Source: Microvirga ossetica
GTDB taxonomy: Bacteria > Pseudomonadota > Alphaproteobacteria > Rhizobiales > Beijerinckiaceae
Length of the DNA: 64,000 nt
Direction of reading: 5' to 3'
Assembly: GCF_002741015.1 (NCBI RefSeq)
Contig: NZ_CP016616.1
Location: 3,443,501 to 3,507,500 of the forward strand
The notes beneath the pieces were generated by a model that did not search any database, had not been told where the DNA came from, and was given only the letters and a program-made list of their open reading frames with translations. Below are positions 26,064-34,755 of this stretch, one piece after another. The number at the start of each line of letters is the position of its first letter. Position 1 is the stretch's first letter. Made by a program: the position numbers and the translations under genes.

Positions 26064-27503
26064 GTGTCCGCAAAGAATTCCTCGGAAATCTGGGACTTGG
26101 TCGAAGCCAAGCGCGAGGCCTTCTTCGCCCTCAGCGACCGGGTCTGGGAGATGCCCGAGCTCAATTTCGAGGAGCACCGGTCCTGCGCCGAGCACGCGAC
26201 GATGCTGGAACAGCAAGGCTTCCGGGTCTCGCTCGGGGTCGCCGGCATGCCGACGGCCGTGATGGGCGAAGCGGGCGAGGGCGGACCTGTGATCGCCATC
26301 CTGGGTGAGTACGACGCCCTGCCGGGCCTCAGCCAGCAGGCAGGAACAGCCGAGCAGAAGCCGGTCGTCGCGGGCGGCAACGGGCATGGCTGCGGGCACA
26401 ATCTGCTCGGAAGCGGTTCCCTCATGGCGGCCACGGCGGTGAAGGACTATCTCGCGGCTCACGGGCTCAAAGGGCGTGTACGCTATTATGGCTGCCCGGC
26501 CGAGGAGGGCGGTTCCGCCAAGGGCTTCATGGTGCGGGCCGGCGTGTTCGACGACGTCGATATCGCGATCTCCTGGCACCCGGCGCCGTTTGCCGGCGTC
26601 AACAACCCGATCTCTCTCGCCTGCAACGAGATCAACTTCCACTTCAGCGGCCGCGCCTCCCACGCTGCGGCCTCGCCTCATCTCGGGCGCAGCGCGCTCG
26701 ATGCGGTGGAGCTGATGAATGTGGGCGTCAACTACATGCGCGAGCATATGCCGAGCACGGCCCGGATCCACTACGCGGTCACCGATGCCGGCGGGTCGGC
26801 TCCGAACGTGGTGCAGGCCAACGCGACGGTGCGCTATCTCATCCGCGCCCGCGATCTGCCGGAGATGCAGGGCCTGCTGCGCCGGGTGAAGAAGATCGCC
26901 GAGGGTGCGGCGCTGATGACGGAAACGAGTGTGCGCAGCGAGATCGTCAGCGGCGATGCCAATCTCGTCGGCAACACGCCGCTCGAGCAGCTGATGCATC
27001 AGAACCTCGAACGGCTCGGGCCTCCGATTTTCGACGAGCAGGACCGGGCTTTCGCCGCGGAGATCCAGAAAACGCTGACCGACGAGGATATCAAATCCTC
27101 CTTCGCCCGGTTCGGCATGAAGCCGCGCATGAATGTTCCGCTCTGCGACACGATCTTCCCGCCGGAAAGCGGCGACGGAACCCTCGTCGGCTCCACGGAT
27201 GTGGGCACCGTCAGCTGGGTGGTGCCCACCGTTCAGATGCGCGGTGCCACCTACGCCATCGGAACGCCGGGCCATTCCTGGCAGCTGGTCGCCCAGGGCA
27301 AAGCGCCTGCGGCCCATAAGGGGATGGAACATGCCGCCAAGGTCATGGCCGGCACGGCCATCGATCTCCTTCTCGATCCGACCTTGATCGATGCCGCCAA
27401 AGTCGATTTCCGCGAGCGGCTCGCGGGCACCCCCTTCGTCAATCCGATTCCGGACGATGTGAATCCGCCGGTCTCGGACGAGGCGGCACGTATCGCGTCC
27501 TGA
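26064..27503 (+). CDS. M20 family amidohydrolase (AbgB-like)
   Basis: This is a cytosolic di-zinc amidohydrolase of peptidase family M20, 479 aa. Motifs in order are GEYDALPGLSQQAGTAE near residue 85, the metal motif NGHGCGHNLLG near 112, the catalytic PAEEGGSAKG near 145, and the dimerisation-domain HFSGRASHAAASPHLGRSAL near 195. The pattern is that of AbgB (p-aminobenzoyl-glutamate hydrolase) and related aminoacylases that free an amino acid from an N-acyl or aryl conjugate. GTG 26064 is preceded by GGGAGG at good spacing. It is followed by an amino-acid-type binding-protein gene, so uptake and hydrolysis of an N-conjugated amino acid is plausible (inference). Confidence 0.9.
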   Translation: MSAKNSSEIWDLVEAKREAFFALSDRVWEMPELNFEEHRSCAEHATMLEQQGFRVSLGVAGMPTAVMGEAGEGGPVIAILGEYDALPGLSQQAGTAEQKPVVAGGNGHGCGHNLLGSGSLMAATAVKDYLAAHGLKGRVRYYGCPAEEGGSAKGFMVRAGVFDDVDIAISWHPAPFAGVNNPISLACNEINFHFSGRASHAAASPHLGRSALDAVELMNVGVNYMREHMPSTARIHYAVTDAGGSAPNVVQANATVRYLIRARDLPEMQGLLRRVKKIAEGAALMTETSVRSEIVSGDANLVGNTPLEQLMHQNLERLGPPIFDEQDRAFAAEIQKTLTDEDIKSSFARFGMKPRMNVPLCDTIFPPESGDGTLVGSTDVGTVSWVVPTVQMRGATYAIGTPGHSWQLVAQGKAPAAHKGMEHAAKVMAGTAIDLLLDPTLIDAAKVDFRERLAGTPFVNPIPDDVNPPVSDEAARIAS

Positions 27504-27570
27504 CACATCGATCTCGAACACTCACCCGCGAACGCCATCGGCGTCCGAAACAATCAACAGAGGGTATCCC

Positions 27571-28428
27571 ATGAAGACCATCGGCAAGATTCTCGCACTC
27601 GCGCTCACCGGAGCGACGCTCGCGCTCGGATCGGGCGCCATCGCGCAGGAAAAGACCTGGACCAAGGTTCGCATCGCGACGGAGGGCGCCTTCGCGCCAT
27701 GGAACTTCACCAAGCCGGACGGCACGCTCGACGGCTTCGAGATCGACCTCTACAAGGATCTCTGCAAGCGCATGAAGGTCGAGTGCACGATCGAGGCACA
27801 GTCCTTCGACGGCATCATCCCGGCGCTGAACGCCGGCAAGTTCGACGCGATCATGGCCGGCATGTCGGCGACCGCCAAGCGCGAAGAGGTGATGGCCTTC
27901 ACCCAGGCCTACGGCACGACCGGCCAGACCTTCGCGGTGCTGAAGACCGGCCCGCTTGCGACCATGCCCCTGAACGCCAAGGTCTTTTCGCTGGCAACCA
28001 ACGAAGCGGGTGCCGCCGCCGCCGTGGAAGAGCTGAAGCCGGTTCTGAAGGGCAAGACCATCGGCGTGCAGGGCTCGTCGATCGCGGCGAACTTCCTCGA
28101 CAAGTATTTCAAAGGTACGGCAGAGATCCGCGAGTACAAGACCACCGAGCAGCACGATCTCGATCTCACCGCAGGCCGGATCGATGCCATCATGGCGTCG
28201 ACCGCCTACCTGTCCGGCTCGGCCGCGAAAAGCGGCAACGAGGAAATGACCCTCGTCGGACCGCGCTTCCAGGGCGGCATGCTCGGTCGCGGCAGCTCGG
28301 TCGGCTTGCGCAAGACCGATCCGGAGCTGAAGGCACTGTTCGACAAGGCCATCACCGAAGCGAAGGCCGATGGGACCATCGAGAAGCTCTCGATGAAGTA
28401 TTTTGGGTTCGACGTCACGCCGCGCTGA
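27571..28428 (+). CDS. Polar amino-acid-type ABC substrate-binding protein (orphan)
   Basis: This 285-aa periplasmic binding protein of family 3 has a Sec signal peptide (TIGKILALALTGATLALGSGAIAQ). The mature part has the lobes typical of Arg/Lys/ornithine or opine binding proteins: VRIATEGAFAPWNFTKPDG, GFEIDLYKDLCKRM, FDAIMAGMSATAKREEVM and KTIGVQGSSIAANF. The acidic ligand-carboxylate contacts expected in EIDLYKDL and the Arg in AKREE are present. No permease or ATPase gene follows; the next gene is galE on the other strand. It must use membrane parts encoded elsewhere. It lies 67 bases after the M20 gene and is probably co-regulated with it by GntR. Confidence 0.92.
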   Translation: MKTIGKILALALTGATLALGSGAIAQEKTWTKVRIATEGAFAPWNFTKPDGTLDGFEIDLYKDLCKRMKVECTIEAQSFDGIIPALNAGKFDAIMAGMSATAKREEVMAFTQAYGTTGQTFAVLKTGPLATMPLNAKVFSLATNEAGAAAAVEELKPVLKGKTIGVQGSSIAANFLDKYFKGTAEIREYKTTEQHDLDLTAGRIDAIMASTAYLSGSAAKSGNEEMTLVGPRFQGGMLGRGSSVGLRKTDPELKALFDKAITEAKADGTIEKLSMKYFGFDVTPR

Positions 28429-28463
28429 GCGGCATGACAAACTGACAGCTAAACGTACGTCTC

Positions 28464-28504
28464 CATCGCGGCGCCGGAGTGAAGACAACTCCGGCGCCGC
28501 GATG
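28464..28504 (+). terminator. 17-bp perfect stem-loop terminator
   Basis: Bases 28464-28480 pair perfectly with 28488-28504 across the loop GAAGACA. The stem is very GC-rich (GCGGCGCCGGAGT on the 5' side) and starts 36 bases after the binding-protein stop. It ends the rightward M20/binding-protein transcript before the convergent galE. The T-tract is weak (CGTTTG), so it may also protect the 3' end. Confidence 0.75.
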
Positions 28505-28559
28505 CGTTTGGAGCTGTGTGCTATGCCGCCTGCGTCATGCGCTCCTTCAGGGACGCTTC

Positions 28560-29516
28560 TCAGGCGAGCGCGTGAGCGATGATGGCCTCGAGATCGTCCA
28601 GAGCGGGTTTCCATCCAAGCGTTTGCTGAATTCGCTCAGCTCCCGCGATCAGCATCGCCGGATCGTCCGCGCGCCGGTCCTGCAGGCGTGTTTCGAAGTC
28701 GACGCCGGAAACCCGCTTTACCGCCTCGATGACCTGCAGCACGGAATAGCCGCGGCTGTAGTCGCAATTGAGAGTCGTTCTTGCCCCACCAACTCGCAGA
28801 TAGTCGAGCGCGAGCACGTGGGCATGTGCGAGATCCGAGACGTGGATATAGTCCCGCAGGCAGGTTCCATCGGGCGTCGGATAATCCGTTCCGAACACAT
28901 CGAGATGGCTGCGTTCGCCGAGAGCCGCCTGCGTCGCAACCTTGATCAGGTGCGTCGCCCGCTGGCTGGACTGCCCGCTGCGGCCTTGCAGATCGGCGCC
29001 CGCCACATTGAAGTAACGCAGCACCACATAGTTCAGCGGATGGGCAGCGACCGTGTCGCGCAGCATCAACTCGGTCATGAGCTTCGAGGTGCCATAGGGC
29101 GAGACCGGATTGAGAGGCGAGGTTTCCCGGATCGGGTTTTCCTTGGCATCGCCATAGACCGCCGCCGTCGACGAGAAGATGAACCGGCCGACCTTATTGC
29201 GGATGGCGGTCCGGATCAGGGCGTGCGATTTCACCGTATTGTTGAAATAATAGCCCAGGGGATCGGTGACGGAATCCGGCACGACGATCGAGCCTGCAAA
29301 ATGCGCGACGGCATCGATGCTGTGCTCCTGGATAATCTCGGCAACAAGGCCCTCGTCACCGCAATCCCCCTTGATGAAATGCGCCTTGGCATAAACCAGC
29401 CACAGAAACCCGGTGCTCAGATTGTCGAGCACGACGACGCTCTGGCCGGCATCGACCAGGGCGAGAACCATATGACTTCCGATATAGCCGGCACCGCCGG
29501 TCACCAATACGGTCAT
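28560..29516 (-). CDS. galE: UDP-glucose 4-epimerase
   Basis: GalE interconverts UDP-glucose and UDP-galactose with bound NAD, feeding exopolysaccharide and LPS synthesis. The 318-aa protein shows the Rossmann motif TGGAGYIGSHM at residues 6-16 and DNLSTG near 31. The catalytic Ser/Thr lies in FSSTAAVYGD near 114 and Tyr/Lys in SPYGTSKLM near 138. LRYFNVAGAD near 165 and the C-terminal substrate part (GTCLRDYIHVSDLA) follow. The start at 29516 is the usual MTVLVTGG. It stands alone: its promoter side abuts an IS630 copy whose end is 62 bases upstream of the start codon, so its promoter could be altered by the insertion. Confidence 0.96.
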   Translation of the reverse strand: MTVLVTGGAGYIGSHMVLALVDAGQSVVVLDNLSTGFLWLVYAKAHFIKGDCGDEGLVAEIIQEHSIDAVAHFAGSIVVPDSVTDPLGYYFNNTVKSHALIRTAIRNKVGRFIFSSTAAVYGDAKENPIRETSPLNPVSPYGTSKLMTELMLRDTVAAHPLNYVVLRYFNVAGADLQGRSGQSSQRATHLIKVATQAALGERSHLDVFGTDYPTPDGTCLRDYIHVSDLAHAHVLALDYLRVGGARTTLNCDYSRGYSVLQVIEAVKRVSGVDFETRLQDRRADDPAMLIAGAERIQQTLGWKPALDDLEAIIAHALA

Positions 29517-29578
29517 GCTTCGCCACCATCACGGGCAGTATCATGAATAACTATGTTGCAGACCCGTGATTGAATTTA

Positions 29579-30574
29579 TTGATCTGGTCCTCATTGACTT
29601 GATCATGCGGCGTAGCGGACGGACTTGTGGCTGAAATAGCTTCGGACGCGCGCGGGCGATTTCGACAGCCGGCGCATGTGGCGGACAGTGGCCCGCTTGA
29701 GCTGCTGTTTGCTGCGCGCGGGCGCCTGGCGGGTAACAACCTGCTTCAGGTCGGCGTTCAGGCCCTCCTCGGGGTTCAGCTCCGGACTGTAGGCCGGCAG
29801 GTAGAAGACCTCGATCTTCGCCCGATGCGCGGTGAGCCAGTCGCGGACCCGGGCGGCCCGATGCACCCGCAGCCGGTCCAGGATCAGGAGAACCTTGCGC
29901 TTTGCATCGCGGATCAGGCGGTGCAGGAAGCGGATCAAGGTTGCGGCGTTCACCGCCGCGTCGACAATCATCCAGCGCAATGCGCCGCGATTGCTCACCG
30001 CCGCAATCAGGCTCAGCCCGGCGCGCCGGTGGCAGACCCGGATCACCGGCGTCCGGCCCCGGGGCGCATAGCCGCGGCCGGGTTCTGCTCGTAAGCACGC
30101 CGGAGCGGCTTCTGCGCGGTGAAGCCCCAGCGCGCCAGATACTTGCCCACGGTTCGCACGGCCAGCGCAATCCCACAGCGCTGCCAGATCACCGCACGCA
30201 CCGCCATTCGGCTCCACAGGGCGAACGGCAGGTCCAGCTCGTCCGGGGTGTGCCGGCAGATCAGGCGCCGAATCTCGGCCTCCTGAGCGGCATCCAGCAG
30301 TCGCTGCTCATCCGGCTTGCGCCCGCGTGGCTTGCTCACCAGCCCCGGCGCGCCCTCGGCCGCAAACCGCCGGCAAATGTCGAACACCCCGGTTGGCGAC
30401 AGCCCAACCTGGGCCGCGATCGCCCGGTCAGTCAGCCCGCGCTCCCGGAGCCCAATGACTTGCCGCCGGCGCTCCTCTTGAGCCGCGGCCGGCAGCTTGC
30501 GCATGTCCACGTGCTTCATGCCGATCAAGCTGGAGCCAACCAAGACCCTTTCAAGACAATGAGGGCCGGATCAA
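29579..30574. mobile_element. IS630-family insertion sequence, internally deleted
   Basis: The element is bounded by 24-base inverted repeats at 29579-29602 and 30551-30574 that agree at 21 positions (both begin TTGATC and end TTGA). It is flanked by TA on each side (29577-29578 and 30575-30576), the target duplication of IS630/Tc1-mariner elements. Its 996 bp is shorter than the usual 1.1-1.2 kb because the transposase gene has lost an internal stretch. It sits between galE and an LdtR-like gene, only 36 bases before the latter's first ATG. With broken transposase it can move only if a full copy acts in trans. Confidence 0.9.
29603..30519 (-). pseudogene. IS630 transposase, broken by an internal deletion
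   Basis: The 5' part (ATG 30519) encodes the helix-turn-helix half (ERGLTDRAIAAQVGLSPTGV, KPRGRKPDEQRLLDAA, RWGFTAQKPLRRAYEQNPAA). The 3' part, in another frame, encodes the DDE domain end (RGYAPRGRTPVIRV, RAGLSLIAAVSNRGALRW, LLILDRLRVHRA, YLPAYSPELNPEEG). They meet at GCCGCGGCC 30071-30079. In intact relatives the segment between NPAA and GRGYAP carries the first catalytic Asp (DET type). It is missing here and the deletion also shifts the frame. The GGCCGCGG run probably occurred at both ends of the lost segment, so slippage or recombination is likely. The second Asp and the Glu remain. Confidence 0.88.
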
Positions 30575-30577
30575 TAA

Positions 30578-30590
30578 TTCGAATTTCGAA
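30578..30590. promoter_or_regulatory. Paired TTCGAA motif upstream of the LdtR-like gene
   Basis: TTCGAA occurs at 30578-30583 and again at 30585-30590, separated by one base, in the 36-base AT-rich strip between the IS end and the regulator's first ATG. Two adjacent 6-base palindromes suit a dimeric MarR-family protein and suggest autoregulation. The IS landed two bases from this site, so sequences further upstream have been displaced. Confidence 0.35.
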
Positions 30591-30610
30591 CTATTTTTTA
30601 TTCACAAATC

Positions 30611-31243
30611 ATGGGAAAGAAGATGCGAGATCCATTCGACGTCTTGACGGCCGGATCTGGGCGGGAATCTGACAATGGAGAGCTTCGAGACGCTGATGTG
30701 CCCCAGCCCGCTTCGGCAAGAGACACAGCATCCTGGACCTCAGCGTCTAGTCAGGGATTGCCTCGCATGGACACCTCCGGGGTTACGCATATCGACATCG
30801 TACGCGCCATTGAGCGCCTGCATCGGCGTTCCCTCGACCTGATCCGAGCCGACCTGCTCCAGGCGGGTGTCGACGATCTAAGCCCATCCCAGGTGATGAT
30901 GCTGTTCACGATCGGACCAGGCGAGTTGTCGGTTCGGGACCTCATCGAGCGTGGCTATTATCTGGGGTCGAATGCCTCATACAGCCTGAAGCGTCTCGTC
31001 GAGGCAGACTATATCATCCGAACCGCGTCTGAGCGTGACCGACGCTCGGCCCGCATTCGCCTGTCGGGAAAGGGGCGTCAGCTCTGCGATCTCATTCGAC
31101 AGATCGACAAGGGTTATTACAAGCTCGTCGCCCGGAATGACGAGGAAGAGCGCGAATTGGAATCCACGTTCCGAACGTTGAAGAGGCTGGAGCAGGCATG
31201 GAGCAGCGCCCTGCGCTATCGGGAACCTCCATCGGATGAATGA
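30611..31243 (+). CDS. LdtR-like MarR-family regulator
   Basis: This 210-aa winged-helix regulator resembles the LdtR group of Hyphomicrobiales. It has an N-terminal extension with LTAGSGRES, then the core: RLHRRSLDLIRADLLQAGVD, LSPSQVMMLFTIG, ELSVRDLIERGYYLGSNASY (recognition helix region, residues about 115-135) and RDRRSARIRLSGKGRQLC (wing). In Liberibacter and Sinorhizobium LdtR regulates L,D-transpeptidase and stress genes, but no such gene is adjacent here. ATG 30611 is used; ATG 30623 follows GGGA and may be the real start. An IS630 copy lies directly upstream, so expression may depend on the surviving TTCGAA region. Confidence 0.85.
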   Translation: MGKKMRDPFDVLTAGSGRESDNGELRDADVPQPASARDTASWTSASSQGLPRMDTSGVTHIDIVRAIERLHRRSLDLIRADLLQAGVDDLSPSQVMMLFTIGPGELSVRDLIERGYYLGSNASYSLKRLVEADYIIRTASERDRRSARIRLSGKGRQLCDLIRQIDKGYYKLVARNDEEERELESTFRTLKRLEQAWSSALRYREPPSDE

Positions 31244-31281
31244 CGCTGTCGCCGACTGGAAACCCCGGCCTCCCGCGTCAA

Positions 31282-32175
31282 TCATTGCCGCCGTGGTGCA
31301 CCACCGGCAGTTTGAACGGAGAGGGTCCCTGCCTCGATGCCTGCTTCCAGGCTCGTTTCGAGATCGGACGTGCCGAGCCAGGAATGGAGAAAACCGGCGT
31401 TGAACGCATCGCCGGCACCTGTCGTATCGACCACCTCGACGGGGCGTGCGTCGACCGTGGCATAGGTCGATCCATGAGACGCCATCGCACCTCGCTCGCC
31501 GCGCTTCAGCACGACGAGAGGAAAGCTTTCGTTCAACCTGCGCAGAATCGTTTCGCCCGATGCCTCGCCGGTCAGCGCCGCACCTTCCTCGACATTCGGG
31601 AGGAAGATATCGATTCCCTCGCAGGTCCGGAAGAAATCCATATCCTGCCGGATCAGCTGGTCGTCCCAGCTCGGATCGAGCGAGATCGTCAGGCCTCGGT
31701 CCCGCGCCAGCGCGATCACGTCGGGGTTGTCCCTGAGGGTCGCGAACTCCGCGATATGCAGATGAGCGATATCGGGTGCCGAAAGAGCGCGTTCCAGAGT
31801 CGCCGGCCGGGAGGCGCCGGCCCGCCTTGAGACGAAGGCTCTTTCGCCGTCCTTGTTCAGCGCGACGGTCGGCTGTGGGCCTGCGTCGTCAGAGCGTTCT
31901 ATGAAGGAGAGGTCGATCCCGCTAGCTTCGAGCTCGGAGTCCAGACTGCGCGATAGAGAATCGGTTCCAAGGCGCGTGAGGAGGGCCGCCGGCCGGCCGA
32001 GTGACGACAGATGAGCCGCAGTGATATAAGCACCGCCGCCTGCTGCGATCGCGACGTCTTCGGCAAAGCGCTCTCGACCGAGCACCGGCATGTCGTGCAG
32101 ACCCGTGAAGATGATGTCGCAATAGGTCCGTCCAAGGCATAGGACCTTGTGCCGCCCTGAGGGCTTCCCGATCAT
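31282..32175 (-). CDS. PfkB-family carbohydrate kinase
   Basis: This is a 297-aa ribokinase-like kinase. Visible are the N-terminal GRTYCDIIFTGL strand, the substrate-side AAGGGAYITAAHLSSLG with LLTRLGTD near residue 45, the ATP-site motif FLPNVEEGAALTG near 190, and the C-terminal signature DTTGAGDAFNAGFLHSW, whose Asp is the catalytic base, near 250. It phosphorylates a sugar, nucleoside or deoxy sugar acid; the substrate is not readable. It is the last gene of the leftward operon and overlaps the ATPase stop by four bases. The convergent LdtR-like gene ends 38 bases away. Confidence 0.9.
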   Translation of the reverse strand: MIGKPSGRHKVLCLGRTYCDIIFTGLHDMPVLGRERFAEDVAIAAGGGAYITAAHLSSLGRPAALLTRLGTDSLSRSLDSELEASGIDLSFIERSDDAGPQPTVALNKDGERAFVSRRAGASRPATLERALSAPDIAHLHIAEFATLRDNPDVIALARDRGLTISLDPSWDDQLIRQDMDFFRTCEGIDIFLPNVEEGAALTGEASGETILRRLNESFPLVVLKRGERGAMASHGSTYATVDARPVEVVDTTGAGDAFNAGFLHSWLGTSDLETSLEAGIEAGTLSVQTAGGAPRRQ

Positions 32176-33242
32176 GAGGCTGCCAATGCTTTTTCTGTAA
32201 CCTTGTCGAAGTAGTAGAGGCGTTCGGCCGGAGCATGCAGGGTCAGATGTTCGCCGATCTGCGGAATCAGACGGCCGGGAGCGGAGCCAATGAGGGTCTG
32301 ACCCTCGCTCTCGATATGAACGAGCGTCTCGGAGCCGAGGGTCTCCACGACGGCAACCGGACCTGAGACGGTGAGGCCTGACGAATCGGCCGGTGTCGGA
32401 ACAAGGTCCTGAGGACGGACGCCGACCAGGATCTCGGACGTCTTGGTCGATGACGGCGGAACCCGAACCGAGCCGCCGGTAGACAAATCGGCCCGGCCAT
32501 CCCGCAGATTGGCCGGCAGCAGATTCATCGTCGGGCTGCCGATGAAGCGCGCGGTGAAGACATCGACCGGCTTCTCATACAGATCCAGAGGCGTTCCGAT
32601 CTGCAGGATACGTCCGTCCCGCATCACGACGATCCTGTCGGCCATCGTCATGGCTTCGACCTGGTCGTGAGTGACGAAAACCGACGTGGTGCCGAGCCTG
32701 TGATGCAAGCGTTTGATCTCGATGCGCATCTGGGTGCGCAACTGGGCATCGAGGTTCGAGAGAGGTTCGTCGAAGAGGAACGCAGCGGGGTCGCGAACCA
32801 TCGCCCGTCCGATGGCGACGCGCTGTCGCTGGCCGCCCGAGAGGGCCGAGGGTCGGCGCTCCAGGAGGTGCGAGAGACCGAGCGTTTCTGCTGCCTGTTC
32901 GACGCGCTGCCGCTTCTCGCTCTTCGAGAGCTTGGACCGGTAGAGACCGAAGGCGATGTTGTCGGCCACGGTCACATGAGGATAGATGGCGTAGTTTTGG
33001 AACACCATGGCGATGTTCCGGTCTTTCGGCTGAAGGTCATTGACGATGCGCCCGTCGATTCGGATCTGGCCGCCGCTGATTTCCTCGAGTCCTGCAATCA
33101 TCCGCAGCGTTGTCGACTTGCCGCATCCGGAAGGGCCAACCAGAACCACGAACTCACCTTCCCGGATCGCCAGGTCGATCCCGTGGACGACCGTCGTCTG
33201 TCCATATCGCTTGACGAGGCTGTCGAGTGCGATGGTCGCCAT
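32172..33242 (-). CDS. CUT1 ABC transporter ATP-binding protein (UgpC/MalK type)
   Basis: This 356-aa ATPase has Walker A GPSGCGKST near residue 37, the Q-loop in MVFQNYAIYPH, signature LSGGQRQRVAIGRAM near 135, Walker B FLFDEPLSNLD near 155 and the switch His in FVTHDQVEAMT. A C-terminal MalK-type regulatory region follows (VGVRPQDLVP). It is encoded between an argininosuccinate-lyase-like gene (one-base overlap) and a PfkB kinase (four-base overlap), so it is tightly coupled to the enzymes. It serves the two permeases at 34756-36533 and the binding protein at 36556. It is a paralogue of the ATPase at 6514. Confidence 0.94.
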   Translation of the reverse strand: MATIALDSLVKRYGQTTVVHGIDLAIREGEFVVLVGPSGCGKSTTLRMIAGLEEISGGQIRIDGRIVNDLQPKDRNIAMVFQNYAIYPHVTVADNIAFGLYRSKLSKSEKRQRVEQAAETLGLSHLLERRPSALSGGQRQRVAIGRAMVRDPAAFLFDEPLSNLDAQLRTQMRIEIKRLHHRLGTTSVFVTHDQVEAMTMADRIVVMRDGRILQIGTPLDLYEKPVDVFTARFIGSPTMNLLPANLRDGRADLSTGGSVRVPPSSTKTSEILVGVRPQDLVPTPADSSGLTVSGPVAVVETLGSETLVHIESEGQTLIGSAPGRLIPQIGEHLTLHAPAERLYYFDKVTEKALAAS

Positions 33243-34750
33243 TAGCGTCCTCCGAGAAGTGCGGTGAAACGGGATTGAAGGTCCTGCGCGGATGCGACGG
33301 CGTGCTTTTCGGTCTCTCGCATCCGGCTGCGAATGTCCGCGATCTCCCGGTTGTATCCGGCAATCGCGGAAGAAAGCGCCTTCGGAGCGGGGCCGCCGAA
33401 ACGGTCGCGGACGGCAACGAAGTTCTCCGGCGAGACGATCGTCGCAAACTGCGTCGGCTCGACCTGCGTCTTGCGGCCTGCGCAGCGTTGAAAGGCTTCC
33501 TGAAAAGCCTGATAGCCGTCGGTTGCAATATCGCCCTCAATGGCGACGACAGAGCGTGCGACGTCTGCCGCGATCTCGTGCGCTTCGCGGAAGGACAATC
33601 CTTCGAGGCGAACGAGGCTGTCGGCCAGCTCCGTCACTGTGATGCAGCTGCGGCGGATATTTTGTCGGACACGCTCCGGATTGATCCGCAAAGCCGGAAC
33701 AAGAGCCGAGAGCAGGTCGAGAACCCGTCCGCCGCTTTCGAAGGCGCCATAACCGAAGCCCTGGCTCTCGCCCTCGCTGTCGTTCATGTCGGTGAAGGGG
33801 GTGTTGTGCAGGATCGTGAGCATCGCCTGCGCCCGCCCGACGGTCTGCGATGCCAGATGGCGCATATGCTCGATGGGAACGGGATTGCGTTTCTGCGGCA
33901 TGATCGAGCTGATCTGCACGAAGGCGTTGGGCACATAGACCTGGCCGACCTCGAAGCTCGTCCAGACCTGCAGGTCCTGGATGAAGCGGCCGAGATGCAG
34001 GAAGGCAAGCTCGATCGCCGAATAGGTCGAGGTGATGTAGTCGATGGACGCGATGCAGCTATAGGAATTCTGCAGCGGCCGGCTGAAGCCAAGCAGATGA
34101 GCCATCAGGTCCCGGTCGATGGGGAAGCCGCTCGTGGTGATGGCGGCCGCCCCCATGGGAGAGCGGTCGACGATATCGCGCGCCGCCTCCAGGCGGGCGA
34201 TGTCGCGCAGCAGGGTTTCGAGAACGGCGGAGAGGTAATGGCCGAAGACGGTCGGCTGCGCCGGCTGCCCATGGGTATAGGCGACAATAAGAGTGTTGCT
34301 CTCCCGCTCCGCCACCGAAGTCAGGGTCTCGGCCAGCCTCACCATGCGTTCCAGCAGGGGATCGATGCGATGCTTGAGTCCGAGCTTGAACAGGGTGTGG
34401 TCGATGTCGTTGCGCGAACGCGCCGTGTGAAGACGGCCCGCGAGATCGGGACCCAGGCGCTTGCGCAGTTCCTTCTCGATCAGGAAGAAGAAATCCTCCA
34501 CCTCGCCAGTATAGGTCAGTGCGCTGACATCGAGCTCGCGATCAATGGATTCCAGAGCCTGAGCGATGGGCCTCGCCTGCTCGATGGTGAGGATGCCCGT
34601 CTCATGCAGCATCACCAGATGAGCCCGGTCGATCAGCCGGAACCCTTCGACATGGTGATCCCTGGCCCCGTCGAAAAGCGGACGAAGCACTGTCTCCTTG
34701 TAGACCGGATCGGGAAAGACGGACGTGTCGTTGAACGTGCCTGCAGTCAT
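33242..34750 (-). CDS. Argininosuccinate lyase/fumarase superfamily enzyme (ArgH-like)
   Basis: This 502-aa lyase has superfamily signatures: HTARSRNDIDHTLFKLGL near residue 105, the catalytic-site TYTHGQPAQPT-type stretch (VAYTHGQPAQPT) near 155, and the signature loop SSIMPQKRNPVPIEH near 275. RSRND and THGQPAQ are ArgH hallmarks. It sits inside a sugar-type transporter operon next to a PfkB kinase, unlike housekeeping argH, so it may eliminate fumarate or another acid from an imported conjugate. The start is ATG 34750, five bases after the permease stop; the long upstream extension is antisense to the permease frame. The reaction class (beta-elimination of C-N or C-O) is family knowledge; the substrate is unknown. 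Confidence 0.85.
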   Translation of the reverse strand: MTAGTFNDTSVFPDPVYKETVLRPLFDGARDHHVEGFRLIDRAHLVMLHETGILTIEQARPIAQALESIDRELDVSALTYTGEVEDFFFLIEKELRKRLGPDLAGRLHTARSRNDIDHTLFKLGLKHRIDPLLERMVRLAETLTSVAERESNTLIVAYTHGQPAQPTVFGHYLSAVLETLLRDIARLEAARDIVDRSPMGAAAITTSGFPIDRDLMAHLLGFSRPLQNSYSCIASIDYITSTYSAIELAFLHLGRFIQDLQVWTSFEVGQVYVPNAFVQISSIMPQKRNPVPIEHMRHLASQTVGRAQAMLTILHNTPFTDMNDSEGESQGFGYGAFESGGRVLDLLSALVPALRINPERVRQNIRRSCITVTELADSLVRLEGLSFREAHEIAADVARSVVAIEGDIATDGYQAFQEAFQRCAGRKTQVEPTQFATIVSPENFVAVRDRFGGPAPKALSSAIAGYNREIADIRSRMRETEKHAVASAQDLQSRFTALLGGR

Positions 34751-34755
34751 CGGCT

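Noticed and set aside
25845..27521. Extension of the GntR gene to a 771-aa protein
   Set aside because: The extra part is antisense to the M20 hydrolase and does not resemble any domain; the GntR helix-turn-helix begins just after 25844.
29579..30574. Prophage or genomic island border
   Set aside because: Only one small IS is present; there is no integrase, tRNA or attachment repeat, and the flanking genes are ordinary chromosomal ones.
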